Shown here piece by piece: positions 17,101 through 26,249 of a stretch of DNA of 64,000 nt. This DNA is from Moraxella haemolytica (lineage in GTDB: Bacteria > Pseudomonadota > Gammaproteobacteria > Pseudomonadales > Moraxellaceae). The DNA lies in the NCBI RefSeq assembly GCF_030177935.1, contig NZ_CP089974.1, positions 992,001-1,056,000 of the forward strand. The letters are read 5' to 3'. Within the stretch, counting starts at the first letter, position 1. Every line of letters begins with the position of its first letter. The position numbers and the translations under genes were made by a program. The notes under the pieces are model-generated. The model saw only the letters and a list, made by a program, of their open reading frames with translations, was not told the DNA's origin and searched no databases.

Positions 17101-18359
17101 TTGCAGGGTGGCGATATGAGTTGGTACTACAGCTGTTAAAGACCTTACCCAAAGAGCTACGCCGTCAAATCGTTCCCATTCCTGATACTACGGATAAGAT
17201 TTTTGACCAGTTAAACGCTGATGGCAGAACAGGACTTCTTGACCAGATTTGTCAAAACCTGCTAAGACTGGGCGTGCGTGTTGTGCCTGCCGACTTTGAT
17301 CCTAGTAAAGTGGATAATTACCTACGACCGCTCATCTGTGTGGTTGATGACAAAAACCATGTCATTGAAAAAAGCCGAGATTTGGCACGATTAAAAGCAC
17401 GCCATACCACAACCATTCGCCAAGAAGTGATGGTGGAAGAAGGGTTGCATCATGATTTTCCTGAGCATTTTAATTTTGTGAGAAATAAGCACAGTGCTGG
17501 CGTGGTCATGCAAGAATTTTCAGCACTAAAAGCCGATAAAACAGGCGTGGCGGTATCCATCGCCCAGTTTACTGAGTTAAAGTCAGCGCTCAATACGCAT
17601 CAAGCAGGCGTGCTATCGCTTATTAAAGCCAAACTAGGTGCCAAACAAAAACAACTCACAGGACAGATTGATAAAGCATTTAAGCTGTCATTTGCACCGC
17701 TTGGCGACCTTGAGAAGCTAAAAACTTTGGTCGTTGATGCAACCTTGCAAGCATGCCTTCATGACCATGCTCCTGCCTTTATGGATGATAGCCAAAGTGT
17801 CCGTGAGCATATTGACGCACTCATTGATGATGAGACTGCGTGGCTGTCAGAACATTTGCCTTTTAACAAGACAGAATTTGATTTAACTAAAGACAAATTA
17901 CTAACAGAGTTTTTATTAACAGGGCAGTCCACTTTAAAGACCTTAAAAGACATCTACATCAGTTGGCAGAGTGCTCGAGGCAAGCTACTCATGCTTGATC
18001 GTGAGATTTTTGGTGAGAGTATTGAAGATATCGAGGATCAGCTAGATGATTTGAGTTTGTCTGATTTTATCTATCGTACCGATGTGGATCATTGGCGAGA
18101 ATACCCCCGCTACTTACAAGCACTTAATATTCGCCTAGATAGATTGGTACACAACCTAGATGCCGACCTTGATGGGGTGTATCTGCTTGATGTACACATG
18201 GAACGCCTTGCCAATCGAGTACACGACCCCAAGGTAAGCGACTATCGTTGGGCGGTAGAAGAGTATCGCATCAATCTATTTGCCCAACCCATGAAAACTA
18301 AGTTTGCCATTTCAGAAAAACGCCTAGAAAAACTATGGGTCAGTCTAAATACAAAGTAG
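14193..18359 (+). CDS. hrpA: ATP-dependent RNA helicase HrpA
   Basis: A 1388-residue DEAH-box helicase. In E. coli HrpA rescues stalled, collided ribosomes. Motif I GETGSGKTTQLPK near residue 90, DEAH box DEAHERSLN near 187, motif III TSATLDTERF near 220 and motif VI QRAGRCGRIGHG near 407 are all present. They are followed by the helicase-associated/OB domains and the long C-terminal region typical of HrpA (about 1300 in E. coli). The lysine-rich stretch around residues 640-690 (KNKKHKKSKQ) looks like a lineage-specific insert. No Shine-Dalgarno is evident at the ATG. It is monocistronic. Confidence 0.95.
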   Translation: MNPSSILSKDRHYLYRLAQEIKNTHGDDQSAKQARYDEILNRSHAAFLKRQSAIPKNLDELLNHDLPVTKEADMLINAIKDNQVIIVAGETGSGKTTQLPKLAMLAGRGIAGQIGHTQPRRLAARSVASRIAEELGEPLGQTVSFKVRFTEEGGQHSIVKLMTDGILLAELGSDRFLTRYDTIIIDEAHERSLNIDFILGYLKSLLPKRPDLKVIITSATLDTERFANYFAKEGKPAPVFSVEGRSYPVEIRYRPLTDQIVLSHDDDAFDEIEDALPRALTAAVTECFDDAAKKGHPHQADILIFASTEAQIRELGEILTTHAPPHTEILPLFARQSFAEQQRIFHHTGKGRRIIIATNVAETALTVPNIRYVIDLGFARISRYNYRSRIQRLPIEAVSQAAANQRAGRCGRIGHGVCIRLYSEEDFYARLEFTEPEILRTNLASVILQMTQLNLGDVAEFDFITPPDFRLVNDGKKLLLELGAITDIPTKTAIKKRKSTPTKLTKIGQIMAKMPIDPRLARMLIAGNHFDCLADMLIIVSALAVQDVRERPINKQSQADQKHALFRREHSDFLFYLELYQALFGLHETNDHQLLSTNARRNFAKKHYLSFTRIREWQKTHEQLSSMMAELGFEIKPAQAELKASGNDSITKIDTKKGVRLSLDKNKKHKKSKQASLSALKGISKQGIPDQTALDYSNIHRALLTALLSFVAHKTDVMGEYLMARSQKARIFPASTLHKKGVDWLMAFEVVETSQVYMRCNAKIEPEWIVVAADGLLKYHYFEPHWSKKVGRVRAYMQISLFGLVIVAKELTNYEPVDIEHAREIFIRDALVGDNYGFNAKFLSHNTAKIKDVERIEDKLRRRDLLVDEERLYQFYDEKIPKHIASRKAFEEFYHEKANDDPNYLFFGDDDVLTQSIDTNQDFPETWQMGTIKLPLSYVFDPNSDDDGVTVRVPIKALSQIDSVALLWGIAGWRYELVLQLLKTLPKELRRQIVPIPDTTDKIFDQLNADGRTGLLDQICQNLLRLGVRVVPADFDPSKVDNYLRPLICVVDDKNHVIEKSRDLARLKARHTTTIRQEVMVEEGLHHDFPEHFNFVRNKHSAGVVMQEFSALKADKTGVAVSIAQFTELKSALNTHQAGVLSLIKAKLGAKQKQLTGQIDKAFKLSFAPLGDLEKLKTLVVDATLQACLHDHAPAFMDDSQSVREHIDALIDDETAWLSEHLPFNKTEFDLTKDKLLTEFLLTGQSTLKTLKDIYISWQSARGKLLMLDREIFGESIEDIEDQLDDLSLSDFIYRTDVDHWREYPRYLQALNIRLDRLVHNLDADLDGVYLLDVHMERLANRVHDPKVSDYRWAVEEYRINLFAQPMKTKFAISEKRLEKLWVSLNTK

Positions 18360-18418
18360 CAGGGCAAAAAATACATCAAATACATCATGGGTGAAAAAAT
18401 GTTCACTAATTTTTGAAA

Positions 18419-18441
18419 AGTTGTGATAAAATTTTACAACT
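18419..18441. promoter_or_regulatory. Imperfect palindrome upstream of the FabH-like gene
   Basis: AGTTGT...ACAACT arms enclose an ATAAAATTTTA core (23 bases), 82 bases before the start at 18523. It may be an operator; no regulator can be assigned. Confidence 0.25.
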
Positions 18442-18522
18442 GGTTACATTTTTTATGGTAAACTAAATCATCATAAGTCATAAGTACGACTGATTAACAA
18501 ATCGTGTAAATAAGGATAATCT

Positions 18523-19668
18523 ATGGCAATTTATTTAACCGCCACAGGACTACATAAACCAAAAGATAAAATCACCAATGAAGAGTTGGTGTCAGCATTT
18601 AACGCCTATGTAGATAACTACAACCGTGATAATGCCACCGCCATTGAAGCAGGCGACAAGACCGCTTTACAGCATTCATCTGCCGAGTTCATTGAAAAGG
18701 CTTCTGGCATCAAATCCCGCTATGTCATTGACAAAAAAGGCATCTTAGACCCAAACATCATGGCACCAATTTTCCCTGCTAGAAAGTTGGGTGAGGAGCT
18801 GTCTATCATGGCAGAGATGGGGGTGGATGCGTTAAAGCAGGCTTTAGATAATGCAGGGCTTAAAGCAGAGGATTTGGACGGTATTATCTGTGCTTGTTCA
18901 AACTTTCAGCGTGTCTATCCTGCCATCGCCATTGAAATCCAAAATGCTGTTGGCATGACTGGAGGTTTTGCTTTTGATACCAATGTGGCGTGCAGTGCAG
19001 CGACCTTTGGCATTGCCCAAGCTACTGGCATGATTAAAGCAGGCTTGGCTAAGCGTGTGGCAGTGGTCAATGTTGAGATTACTTCCGCTCACCTTAACTG
19101 GCGTAATCGTGATAGCCACTTTATTTTTGGCGATATCGCAGCAGCGACCATCATTGAACAAAGTGATACACCAAAAGGCTATGAAATCCTAGATTGCAAG
19201 CTGTTTACGCAGTTCTCTACCAACATCAAGAATGAATATGGCTTTATGGATAGAAGTGAGTACTTGGCATCTGGGGAAGAGATGCATCACGATATTAAAG
19301 AGCCTGTAACGGACAAGTTGTTTTTGCAAGAAGGACGCAAAGTGTTCCGTGAAGTCTGCCCAAAGGTCTCTGAAATCATCAGTACGCATTTGGCGGAAAA
19401 CCAGATTGCAAGTGAGCAGGTCAAACGCCTATGGCTACATCAAGCCAATATTAACATGATTGATTTGATTTTACGCACTGTGATGGGTAAAGATGCTGAC
19501 AAAAACATTGCACCAATTGCCATCACCGAATATGGCAACACCAGTTCAGCAAGCCCAATGATTGCCTTTCATGAACATCAAGATGGTGTAAGTTCTGGTG
19601 ATTTGGGTGTCATTTGCTCGTTTGGGGCAGGCTATTCCATCGGTTCGGTCATTGTTAAAAAAATCTAA
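18523..19668 (+). CDS. Beta-ketoacyl-ACP synthase III family protein (FabH-like)
   Basis: A 381-residue thiolase-fold condensing enzyme. The FabH-type catalytic triad is visible: Cys in TNVACSAATFG (near 156), His in LWLHQANINM (near 307) and Asn in EYGNTSSASP (near 346). It is longer than E. coli FabH (317) owing to an N-terminal insert (SAFNAYVDNYNRDNATAIEAG). This is characteristic of a separate FabH-like subfamily found in Moraxellaceae, Pseudomonas and Xanthomonas relatives, so it may use acyl-CoA primers other than acetyl-CoA. A strong AAGGA Shine-Dalgarno lies 6 bases before the ATG. No other fab genes are nearby. Confidence 0.85.
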   Translation: MAIYLTATGLHKPKDKITNEELVSAFNAYVDNYNRDNATAIEAGDKTALQHSSAEFIEKASGIKSRYVIDKKGILDPNIMAPIFPARKLGEELSIMAEMGVDALKQALDNAGLKAEDLDGIICACSNFQRVYPAIAIEIQNAVGMTGGFAFDTNVACSAATFGIAQATGMIKAGLAKRVAVVNVEITSAHLNWRNRDSHFIFGDIAAATIIEQSDTPKGYEILDCKLFTQFSTNIKNEYGFMDRSEYLASGEEMHHDIKEPVTDKLFLQEGRKVFREVCPKVSEIISTHLAENQIASEQVKRLWLHQANINMIDLILRTVMGKDADKNIAPIAITEYGNTSSASPMIAFHEHQDGVSSGDLGVICSFGAGYSIGSVIVKKI

Positions 19669-19703
19669 CCCACCACTTTTAAGATAGCTTGTCTAAAACA
19701 GCT

Positions 19704-19761
19704 CACTACGAATAATACACCCCAATCGCTTACAGCTGTTGGGGTGTATTATTCGTCAGTG
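19704..19761. terminator. Long perfect hairpin after the FabH-like gene
   Basis: An 18-bp perfect stem (708-725 with 739-756 of the 19-kb stretch, arms starting ACGAATAATACACC) with a 13-base loop, extended by CACT/AGTG after one bulge. There is no T run, so it is either an atypical terminator or another structured element. Confidence 0.4.
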
Positions 19762-19841
19762 TCTTCACACCTCATCATACTGCCCATTTTTAGGGGTGTA
19801 ATCAGTATACAAAGGATACCCACGACTTAAACCAGAATGTT

Positions 19842-19870
19842 TTGGCATATCAGCTATCATCTGTTATAAT
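19842..19870 (+). promoter_or_regulatory. trmA promoter
   Basis: TTGGCA (19842-19847), a 17-base spacer, then TATAAT (19865-19870). The expected start point near 19877 rules out both the TTG at 19842 and the ATG at 19869 as start codons and supports 19902. Confidence 0.75.
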
Positions 19871-19901
19871 GCTTAGTTATTCAAAAACAAGCCATATAGC
19901 A

Positions 19902-21014
19902 ATGACAAAACACCAACAAGACGACTATCAAGCCCAGCTATCTGCCAAAATTCAGCGTATTGAACAGCAGTTTAGCACTTTTAATCCACCTGTTTTGCAG
20001 GTTTATCCATCGCCTATCAGTCATTTTCGCTTTCGGGCAGAATTTCGTATTTGGCATGATGAAGATGACCTGTTTTATGCCATGTTTGATAGACAAGAAA
20101 ATGGCACAAAAACTGTCGTGCGTATCAATGATTTTGCCATTGCAAGTGCTGATATTAACGCACTCATGCCTGTGTTATTAGAAAAATTAAAGCAAAACCA
20201 ATCTCTTAGTCAACGCTTGTTTGAGGTTCATTTCTTAAATACCTTAAGCGGTGAAATGCTTGTTACTTTAATTTATCATAAAAAATTAGATGAAAATTGG
20301 CAGGCATTGGCAAATACGCTGGCAGATGAATTAAACATTAAACTCATCGGTAGAAGTCGTGGACAAAAGATTGTATTGTCTGATGAATTTGTTACCGAAA
20401 AAATGACGGTTAAAATCAAGGAAAATGATACTGACTTTTTTTATCGTCAAATAGAAGGGGGGTTTAGTCAGCCTAACGCTTATGTCTGTCGTGATATGCT
20501 AAACTTTGCTTGTGATGTGGCAGAGTGTATTGACGGCAACAAGGACTTATTGGAATTATATTGTGGCAATGGTAATTTTACTTTGCCTTTATCCAAATAC
20601 TTTAATAGAGTGCTTGCCACTGAATTGGCAAAATCTTCGGTCAATGCCGCCAAATGGGCAATTAAACATAACAATATTGATAATATTGCTATCGCCAGAT
20701 TGTCAGCAGAAGAGTTTAGTGAGGCATGCACAGGTCAAAGAGAATTTCGTCGGTTAAGTGAAAGTGGCATTGATATTAAAGATTATGATTTTAATACAGT
20801 ATTTGTAGATCCGCCAAGAGCAGGGGTTGATGATGATACCTTAAAGATTTTGGCGGAATTTGACAACATTATTTATATCTCGTGCAATCCTGATACTTTA
20901 TTTGATAATTTGCAATTTTTAACCCAAACCCATCAAATCAAACGCCTTGCTTTATTTGATCAATTCCCCTATACACATCATATAGAAAGTGGCGTTTGGT
21001 TGGTTAGGTGCTAA
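19902..21014 (+). CDS. trmA: tRNA (uracil-5-)-methyltransferase TrmA
   Basis: A 370-residue SAM-dependent enzyme that makes m5U54 in the T loop of tRNA. It aligns over its full length with E. coli Trm[16 protein letters not shown]-like N-terminus, [13 protein letters not shown] site [15 protein letters not shown] near 215, [14 protein letters not shown] near 300, catalytic Cys in YISCNPDTL near 325, and the end [16 protein letters not shown]. The start at 19902 ([13 protein letters not shown]) matches the E. coli N-terminus and lies downstream of a near-consensus promoter. It is monocistronic. Confidence 0.94.
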   Translation: MTKHQQDDYQAQLSAKIQRIEQQFSTFNPPVLQVYPSPISHFRFRAEFRIWHDEDDLFYAMFDRQENGTKTVVRINDFAIASADINALMPVLLEKLKQNQSLSQRLFEVHFLNTLSGEMLVTLIYHKKLDENWQALANTLADELNIKLIGRSRGQKIVLSDEFVTEKMTVKIKENDTDFFYRQIEGGFSQPNAYVCRDMLNFACDVAECIDGNKDLLELYCGNGNFTLPLSKYFNRVLATELAKSSVNAAKWAIKHNNIDNIAIARLSAEEFSEACTGQREFRRLSESGIDIKDYDFNTVFVDPPRAGVDDDTLKILAEFDNIIYISCNPDTLFDNLQFLTQTHQIKRLALFDQFPYTHHIESGVWLVRC

Positions 21015-21083
21015 AATCATTGGCAATAATCCCTAAATTATGGCAAAATAAACAGTTTTTAGACATTAATCATTGATAAAAAT

Positions 21084-22160
21084 ATGAAAGAATCCCTACG
21101 CCAACGCCTAGATCAAATGTCGGATAGATTTGAAGAGGTTACGGCACTTTTATCCGACCCTGATACCATTTCTGATAACAAGAAGTTTCGTGCTTTATCG
21201 GTGGAGCATAGCGACCTGTCCGAGCTTGTGGCACTTTGGCAATCTTTTATCCAGTGTGAAAGCGATCTCCAGACCGCTCAAGAAATGCTTGCTGACCCTG
21301 ATATGAAAGAGCTTGCCCAAGAGGAAATTACCACCGCCAGAGCTAAAATTGACGAGCTTACCGAAATTTTAAATGTAGCAATGTTGCCCAAAGACCCTAA
21401 TGACAAGGCAACGGCATTTTTGGAGATTCGTGCAGGCACAGGTGGGGACGAGGCGGCCATATTTTCGGGCGATTTATTTCGTATGTATCAAAAATACGCT
21501 CAATCACAAGGCTGGCAAGTGGAAGTGTTATCCGCCAATGAAGGTGAACACGGTGGTTATAAAGAAATCATCAGTCGTGTGTCGGGTGCAGGCGTGTATG
21601 GACGGCTTAAGTTTGAGTCTGGGGCACATCGTGTTCAGCGAGTTCCAGAGACCGAATCTCAAGGGCGAGTACATACTTCAGCGTGTACCGTAGCGGTAAT
21701 GCCTGAGGTAGAGATTGATGATATGGTTGAGATCAATCCTGCCGATTTACGCATTGATACTTATCGTTCAAGTGGTGCAGGTGGTCAGCATGTCAATACC
21801 ACAGACTCTGCGGTGCGTATTACTCACATTCCCACAGGTGTGGTGGCAGAATGCCAACAAGAACGCTCACAGCATGCCAATAAAGACAAAGCGATGAAAA
21901 TGCTCATTGCGAAAATCCAACAAGCCAAAGTTCAGGCTCAAATTGACCAAACCAGCGACATGAGACGAAACCTAGTCGGCTCTGGCGATAGAAGTGAACG
22001 CATTCGTACTTATAACTTCCCACAAGGGCGAATCACGGATCATCGCATTAATCTCACCCTCTACAAGCTAGATGCCATCATGGAAGGGGATTTGGGTGAA
22101 TTGCTTGATAGCTTGCTAAGAGAACATCAAGCAGATTTGATGGCGAGTGTATCAGGGTAG
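21084..22160 (+). CDS. prfA: Peptide chain release factor 1
   Basis: A 358-residue RF1 that terminates translation at UAA and UAG. The peptidyl-hydrolysis motif GGQ is in [11 protein letters not shown] near residue 234. The codon-reading segment [15 protein letters not shown] carries the RF1-type P-x-T tripeptide (PET) rather than the RF2 SPF. The length is close to the E. coli protein (360). The partner gene prmC is not adjacent, unlike in many bacteria. Confidence 0.97.
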   Translation: MKESLRQRLDQMSDRFEEVTALLSDPDTISDNKKFRALSVEHSDLSELVALWQSFIQCESDLQTAQEMLADPDMKELAQEEITTARAKIDELTEILNVAMLPKDPNDKATAFLEIRAGTGGDEAAIFSGDLFRMYQKYAQSQGWQVEVLSANEGEHGGYKEIISRVSGAGVYGRLKFESGAHRVQRVPETESQGRVHTSACTVAVMPEVEIDDMVEINPADLRIDTYRSSGAGGQHVNTTDSAVRITHIPTGVVAECQQERSQHANKDKAMKMLIAKIQQAKVQAQIDQTSDMRRNLVGSGDRSERIRTYNFPQGRITDHRINLTLYKLDAIMEGDLGELLDSLLREHQADLMASVSG

Positions 22161-22503
22161 TTTATTTGGGGTGATGATTCTTAGTCGTTGATGCAAAAAC
22201 TATCCCAAACATGACTGTCAGAAAAATCCCAAAACCAATCAAAGTAGGTAACAGATATCGTATCCAAACCATGATAAATGGTAAGCGGTACTCTAAGTTG
22301 CATAATGTACTTGCTAAGGTGTTTGCTTTTATAGTAATAGATAATAGCAAAACAACCAATGTTTAAAAAAACTGTGATAAACTTTTGCGTGCTGTAAAAA
22401 CACAAATTTTTAATCTTATTTTATTTAACCACTGATGAAAAATCTTAATATATCCTTATGATTTTATCATCAAATAATAGGTACTTTTATAAAGGTTTTA
22501 ATT
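22161..22503. other. Intergenic region between prfA and lysS
   Basis: 343 AT-rich bases. They contain the lysS leader (an AAAGG Shine-Dalgarno precedes the ATG) and, on the minus strand, a possible short membrane-protein ORF listed separately. No terminator was recognised. Confidence 0.5.
22162..22272 (-). CDS. Possible small single-span membrane protein
   Basis: A 36-codon ORF beginning MVWIRYLLPTLIGFGIFLTV and ending in a polar tail KNHHPK. It looks like one transmembrane helix with a short cytoplasmic end. It sits tail-to-tail with prfA. There is no Shine-Dalgarno, and an in-frame TTG farther upstream (22359) is an alternative start. Against it: the AT-rich intergenic sequence favours hydrophobic chance ORFs. 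Confidence 0.22.
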   Translation of the reverse strand: MVWIRYLLPTLIGFGIFLTVMFGIVFASTTKNHHPK

Positions 22504-24030
22504 ATGTCAAACCAATCTCAAACCCCTGAACAACCAATCAGCGAAAATGATTTAATTGCAGGGCGACTCGCCAAATTACAAGTACTAGAAAATAAAGCTA
22601 AGGAAGTTGGTAAAACCGCTTATCCAAATACCTTTAAGCGTAAAGACTATGCTCAGGATTTACAGACTCAATTTGAAGGCGTAGATAAACAAGCCATTGA
22701 AGATGGCGAAAAGGTCTATGCCAAAGTCGCAGGGCGAGTCATGCTGAATCGTGGGTCGTTCATTGTCATTCAAGACATGACAGGACGCATTCAGCTGTAT
22801 GTGGATAGAAAAGGATTAGGTGGCGAAACACTAGATTTAATCAAATCACTTGATTTGGGCGATATTGTTGCAGGGAGTGGCTATATTGGTCGTTCTGGTA
22901 AAGGTGATTTGTACATTCATTTGGAGCAGTTTGAGCTACTGACCAAATCTTTACGCCCCTTGCCTGATAAATTTCACGGACTTAATGACACCGAAGTCAA
23001 ATATCGCCAAAGATATTTGGATCTCATGGTCAATGAAGAGACACGCAAAACTTTTGAAATTCGTTCAAAAGTCGTGGCGGGCATTCGTGATTATCTAACC
23101 AAAGAACGTTATATGGAAGTAGAAACGCCAATGATGCACATTATTCCTGGTGGTGCATCTGCCAAGCCGTTTATTACCCATCATAATGCTTTGGATATGG
23201 ATTTATATCTACGCATCGCTCCAGAGCTGTATTTAAAACGCTTGGTTGTTGGTGGATTTGAGAGAGTATTTGAGATTAATCGTAATTTTAGAAATGAAGG
23301 CGTATCCACTCGCCACAACCCTGAATTTACGATGATTGAATTTTATGAAGCCTATGCTGATTATAAAGATTTGATGGCATTGACTGAAAATATGCTAGAA
23401 AAATTGGCAACTGATATTCTAGGTACGACCGATGTTCCTTATGGCGATGAAGTATTTAGCTTTAAAGCCCCATTTGCCAAAATCCCAATGAGTGAGGCGA
23501 TTTTAAAATACAACCCAAACTTATCATTGGAAAATATCAACGACCGTGAGTTCTTGGCAGATTTTGTAAAAAATACGCTAAAAGAAGAGGTTAAGCCCTC
23601 TTTTGGACTGGGTAAACTTCAAACAATCGTCTTTGAAGAAACGGTAGAAACACAGCTAAGACAGCCGACTTTCATTACCGAATACCCAGCAGAAACTTCG
23701 CCATTAGCTCGCCGTAATGATGATGATCCACACATTACTGACCGTTTTGAGTTTTTTATTGGCGGACGAGAATTGGCAAATGGTTTTTCAGAGTTAAACG
23801 ACCCTATTGATCAAGCCGAACGCTTTCGTGCCCAAGTCGCCGAAAAAGATGCAGGCGATGATGAAGCAATGCACTATGACGCCGATTTCATTGAAGCCTT
23901 AGAATATGGCTTACCGCCAACAGCCGGTGAAGGCATTGGTATTGACCGCCTTGTGATGATTTTTGCCAACGCTCCGAGTATTCGTGATGTCATTTTGTTT
24001 CCGCACATGAGACATAAACAAGAGAGCTGA
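22504..24030 (+). CDS. lysS: Lysyl-tRNA synthetase, class II
   Basis: A 508-residue cytosolic synthetase that charges tRNA-Lys. It has an N-terminal OB-fold anticodon-binding domain ([21 protein letters not shown] near 60-85). The catalytic core follows, with class II motif 1 around [23 protein letters not shown], motif 2 [20 protein letters not shown] near 257-277, and motif 3 [13 protein letters not shown] near 478. The length is normal (E. coli 505). The N-terminus [16 protein letters not shown] is the usual flexible tail. A good ribosome site precedes the ATG. Confidence 0.97.
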   Translation: MSNQSQTPEQPISENDLIAGRLAKLQVLENKAKEVGKTAYPNTFKRKDYAQDLQTQFEGVDKQAIEDGEKVYAKVAGRVMLNRGSFIVIQDMTGRIQLYVDRKGLGGETLDLIKSLDLGDIVAGSGYIGRSGKGDLYIHLEQFELLTKSLRPLPDKFHGLNDTEVKYRQRYLDLMVNEETRKTFEIRSKVVAGIRDYLTKERYMEVETPMMHIIPGGASAKPFITHHNALDMDLYLRIAPELYLKRLVVGGFERVFEINRNFRNEGVSTRHNPEFTMIEFYEAYADYKDLMALTENMLEKLATDILGTTDVPYGDEVFSFKAPFAKIPMSEAILKYNPNLSLENINDREFLADFVKNTLKEEVKPSFGLGKLQTIVFEETVETQLRQPTFITEYPAETSPLARRNDDDPHITDRFEFFIGGRELANGFSELNDPIDQAERFRAQVAEKDAGDDEAMHYDADFIEALEYGLPPTAGEGIGIDRLVMIFANAPSIRDVILFPHMRHKQES

Positions 24031-24171
24031 TCGATTGACTTACTTTGGAATCGGTTTACATTTTATCTAAATAAGGCATATGCCACAAGACAGCCTAAAT
24101 ATTAGCTGTTATACTAGCTATGCATCACTTGGCGTCTTTTAGTTGTGGTGTCATCTGCACACGAGAATCGT

Positions 24172-26181
24172 ATGAGCGAGCAATATCAAGTCTTAGCAAG
24201 AAAATACCGTCCAAAAAACTTTGCTCAAATGATAGGGCAGACGCACATCACGCATGCCCTAACCAATGCCATTGATACAGGTCGGTTGCATCATGCTTAT
24301 CTGTTTACAGGCACTCGTGGGGTGGGTAAGACAACCATCGCTAGGATTTTGGCAAAATGTCTCAATTGCGAAACAGGTATCACAAGTCAGCCTTGCGGGG
24401 TGTGTGATACTTGTGTGAGCGTGGATAATGGGCGATTTATTGACCTAATAGAAATTGATGCCGCTAGCCGAACCAAAGTTGAAGACACCAGAGACCTGCT
24501 TGAAAATGTGCCTTACGCACCCACTCAAGGACGCTATAAGGTCTATCTGATTGATGAAGTGCATATGCTTTCAACGCACTCTTTTAATGCACTATTAAAG
24601 ACATTAGAAGAGCCACCTGAACATGTTAAGTTTATCCTAGCAACGACCGACCCCCAAAAACTACCCATCACCATCGTATCCCGCTGCCTACAATTTGTGT
24701 TGCGTCCGATGTCTCAAGCATTGCTACATGAGCATCTAAGTGGCATCTTAAATACTGAACGCATTGACTTTGATGAGAATGCCGTTTGGCAACTGGCTAG
24801 CTCCGCTAAAGGCTCGGTGCGTGATGCATTATCCTTAACTGACCAAGCCATTGCCTTTGGTGGCGGTCGTCTCAATGCTGATACAGTCGCACAAATGCTA
24901 GGGCTTGTTGATGGGCTTGATGTGATATCGCTGATTGACGATATTTATACCGACAGACGCCAACAGGTTGCACAGCATATCACTCGTTTGCGTGAGCAGA
25001 TGGTTGATGCAGTGGCAGTACTTGATGCCATCATTGATGGACTGCATGAGCTTGCCTTGATACAATTTTTGCCATTACAGATGGATAAAAATCAAGAGCA
25101 AAGACAAGCATTTTTAAACCTATCCCAAAAAATCTCTGCCGATACTCTGCAACTGTATTATGAGATTGCCATCAAAACTCGTGAATCAGTCCGCCTTGCT
25201 AGCACGCCAATGCAGGCACTTGAAATGGGGATTTTAAGACTTCTGGCGTTTCGTCCACTACACACCTACCAAACCTTTTCCAATCAAACCACCACCAACG
25301 AAATCAATGTGGCTGATACAACCGCTGATGTAGCCGAACAAGCCGATAACCATACAGATGGCAATACGAATGATAATATCAACAATCATGCCATAGACAG
25401 CCACGCCACCGAAGAGCTGTCTGATGGTGTTGATGTAACGCATACACAAAAGGTAAGCATAGAGCCACAGATGAGTCATTACCCATCAAATGATAATGAT
25501 GGGATGGCTTGCCAAGAACTAGATTTGCAACCTAAAGAGATTCAAGGGGTTCAAAGCCTAACAGATGATATTTTAACCAATGATGACTCAATCTTGGATA
25601 CAGACTTGCAAAGTACTGCGGATACCAAGCACGCCCATCAAGATAGCTTACCATCTGATGTACTAGCCAATCATACAAATGAGCCAATAGAGCTGACCAA
25701 TAAAGCCAGCTTGATTCAAAAATTACACGCACCAAAAGCTGAGCTGACGGGTGAATGGGATGCACAAAAGTGGGATTATTGGTTATTTTTAGCACGCCAA
25801 GAGGGCATTTTTGATAATGATGAGTTGGCGTTATTACATCATAGCCGAATGATGGGGAGTATTGACAATGTCAGTACATTATATGTACAAAGTAATAACG
25901 CACAAGTTGATACCAGCTTTGCTTCTGCTAAAGAGAAAATCGCTCGTCATTTTCCAGATATAAAACTTAGCGATGAACTGCCTTCGTTGACGGATAATGA
26001 CAAACATAGCACGCCATATGTTTTACAACAAGAGCGTGCAGCAGATGTACTCATTGATGCCCAAAACCAAATTATCCAAAGTCCTGTTGTGCAGCAACTG
26101 TGGCAACTTGGCTTCATTCAAAATGACAAAAACCCCATCATCGTAAGCACCAAGCTCACTTTGGATCATTCTACTAAATAA
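24172..26181 (+). CDS. dnaX: DNA polymerase III subunit tau/gamma
   Basis: A 669-residue clamp-loader subunit. The AAA+ domain includes Walker A GTRGVGKTTIARILA near 45, four zinc-ligand cysteines (CLNCETG, CGVCDTC near 65-80), Walker B YLIDEVHML near 125 and the SRC sensor VSRCLQF near 170. Residues about 365-530 form an acidic, repetitive linker, followed by the tau-specific polymerase-binding domain (WDAQKWDYWLFLARQ). No E. coli-type slippery heptamer was seen, so a gamma product by frameshift is not supported. The start MSEQYQVLARKYRP at 24172 is the family start; a GTG at 24145 adds nine unconserved residues. recR and ybaB do not follow. Confidence 0.95.
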   Translation: MSEQYQVLARKYRPKNFAQMIGQTHITHALTNAIDTGRLHHAYLFTGTRGVGKTTIARILAKCLNCETGITSQPCGVCDTCVSVDNGRFIDLIEIDAASRTKVEDTRDLLENVPYAPTQGRYKVYLIDEVHMLSTHSFNALLKTLEEPPEHVKFILATTDPQKLPITIVSRCLQFVLRPMSQALLHEHLSGILNTERIDFDENAVWQLASSAKGSVRDALSLTDQAIAFGGGRLNADTVAQMLGLVDGLDVISLIDDIYTDRRQQVAQHITRLREQMVDAVAVLDAIIDGLHELALIQFLPLQMDKNQEQRQAFLNLSQKISADTLQLYYEIAIKTRESVRLASTPMQALEMGILRLLAFRPLHTYQTFSNQTTTNEINVADTTADVAEQADNHTDGNTNDNINNHAIDSHATEELSDGVDVTHTQKVSIEPQMSHYPSNDNDGMACQELDLQPKEIQGVQSLTDDILTNDDSILDTDLQSTADTKHAHQDSLPSDVLANHTNEPIELTNKASLIQKLHAPKAELTGEWDAQKWDYWLFLARQEGIFDNDELALLHHSRMMGSIDNVSTLYVQSNNAQVDTSFASAKEKIARHFPDIKLSDELPSLTDNDKHSTPYVLQQERAADVLIDAQNQIIQSPVVQQLWQLGFIQNDKNPIIVSTKLTLDHSTK

Positions 26182-26249
26182 CAGATGTAGAGATTTGGCA
26201 ACAAAAAGGGCGTCTTGTTTCAACCAATATCAATAACAAAAAGGTGTTT

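Noticed and set aside
24172-26181. Programmed frameshift in dnaX producing gamma
   Set aside because: No A-AAA-AAG type slippery heptamer with downstream structure was seen in the linker region; the CCCCCAAAAA run near 24651 is inside the AAA+ domain and not in a suitable frame.
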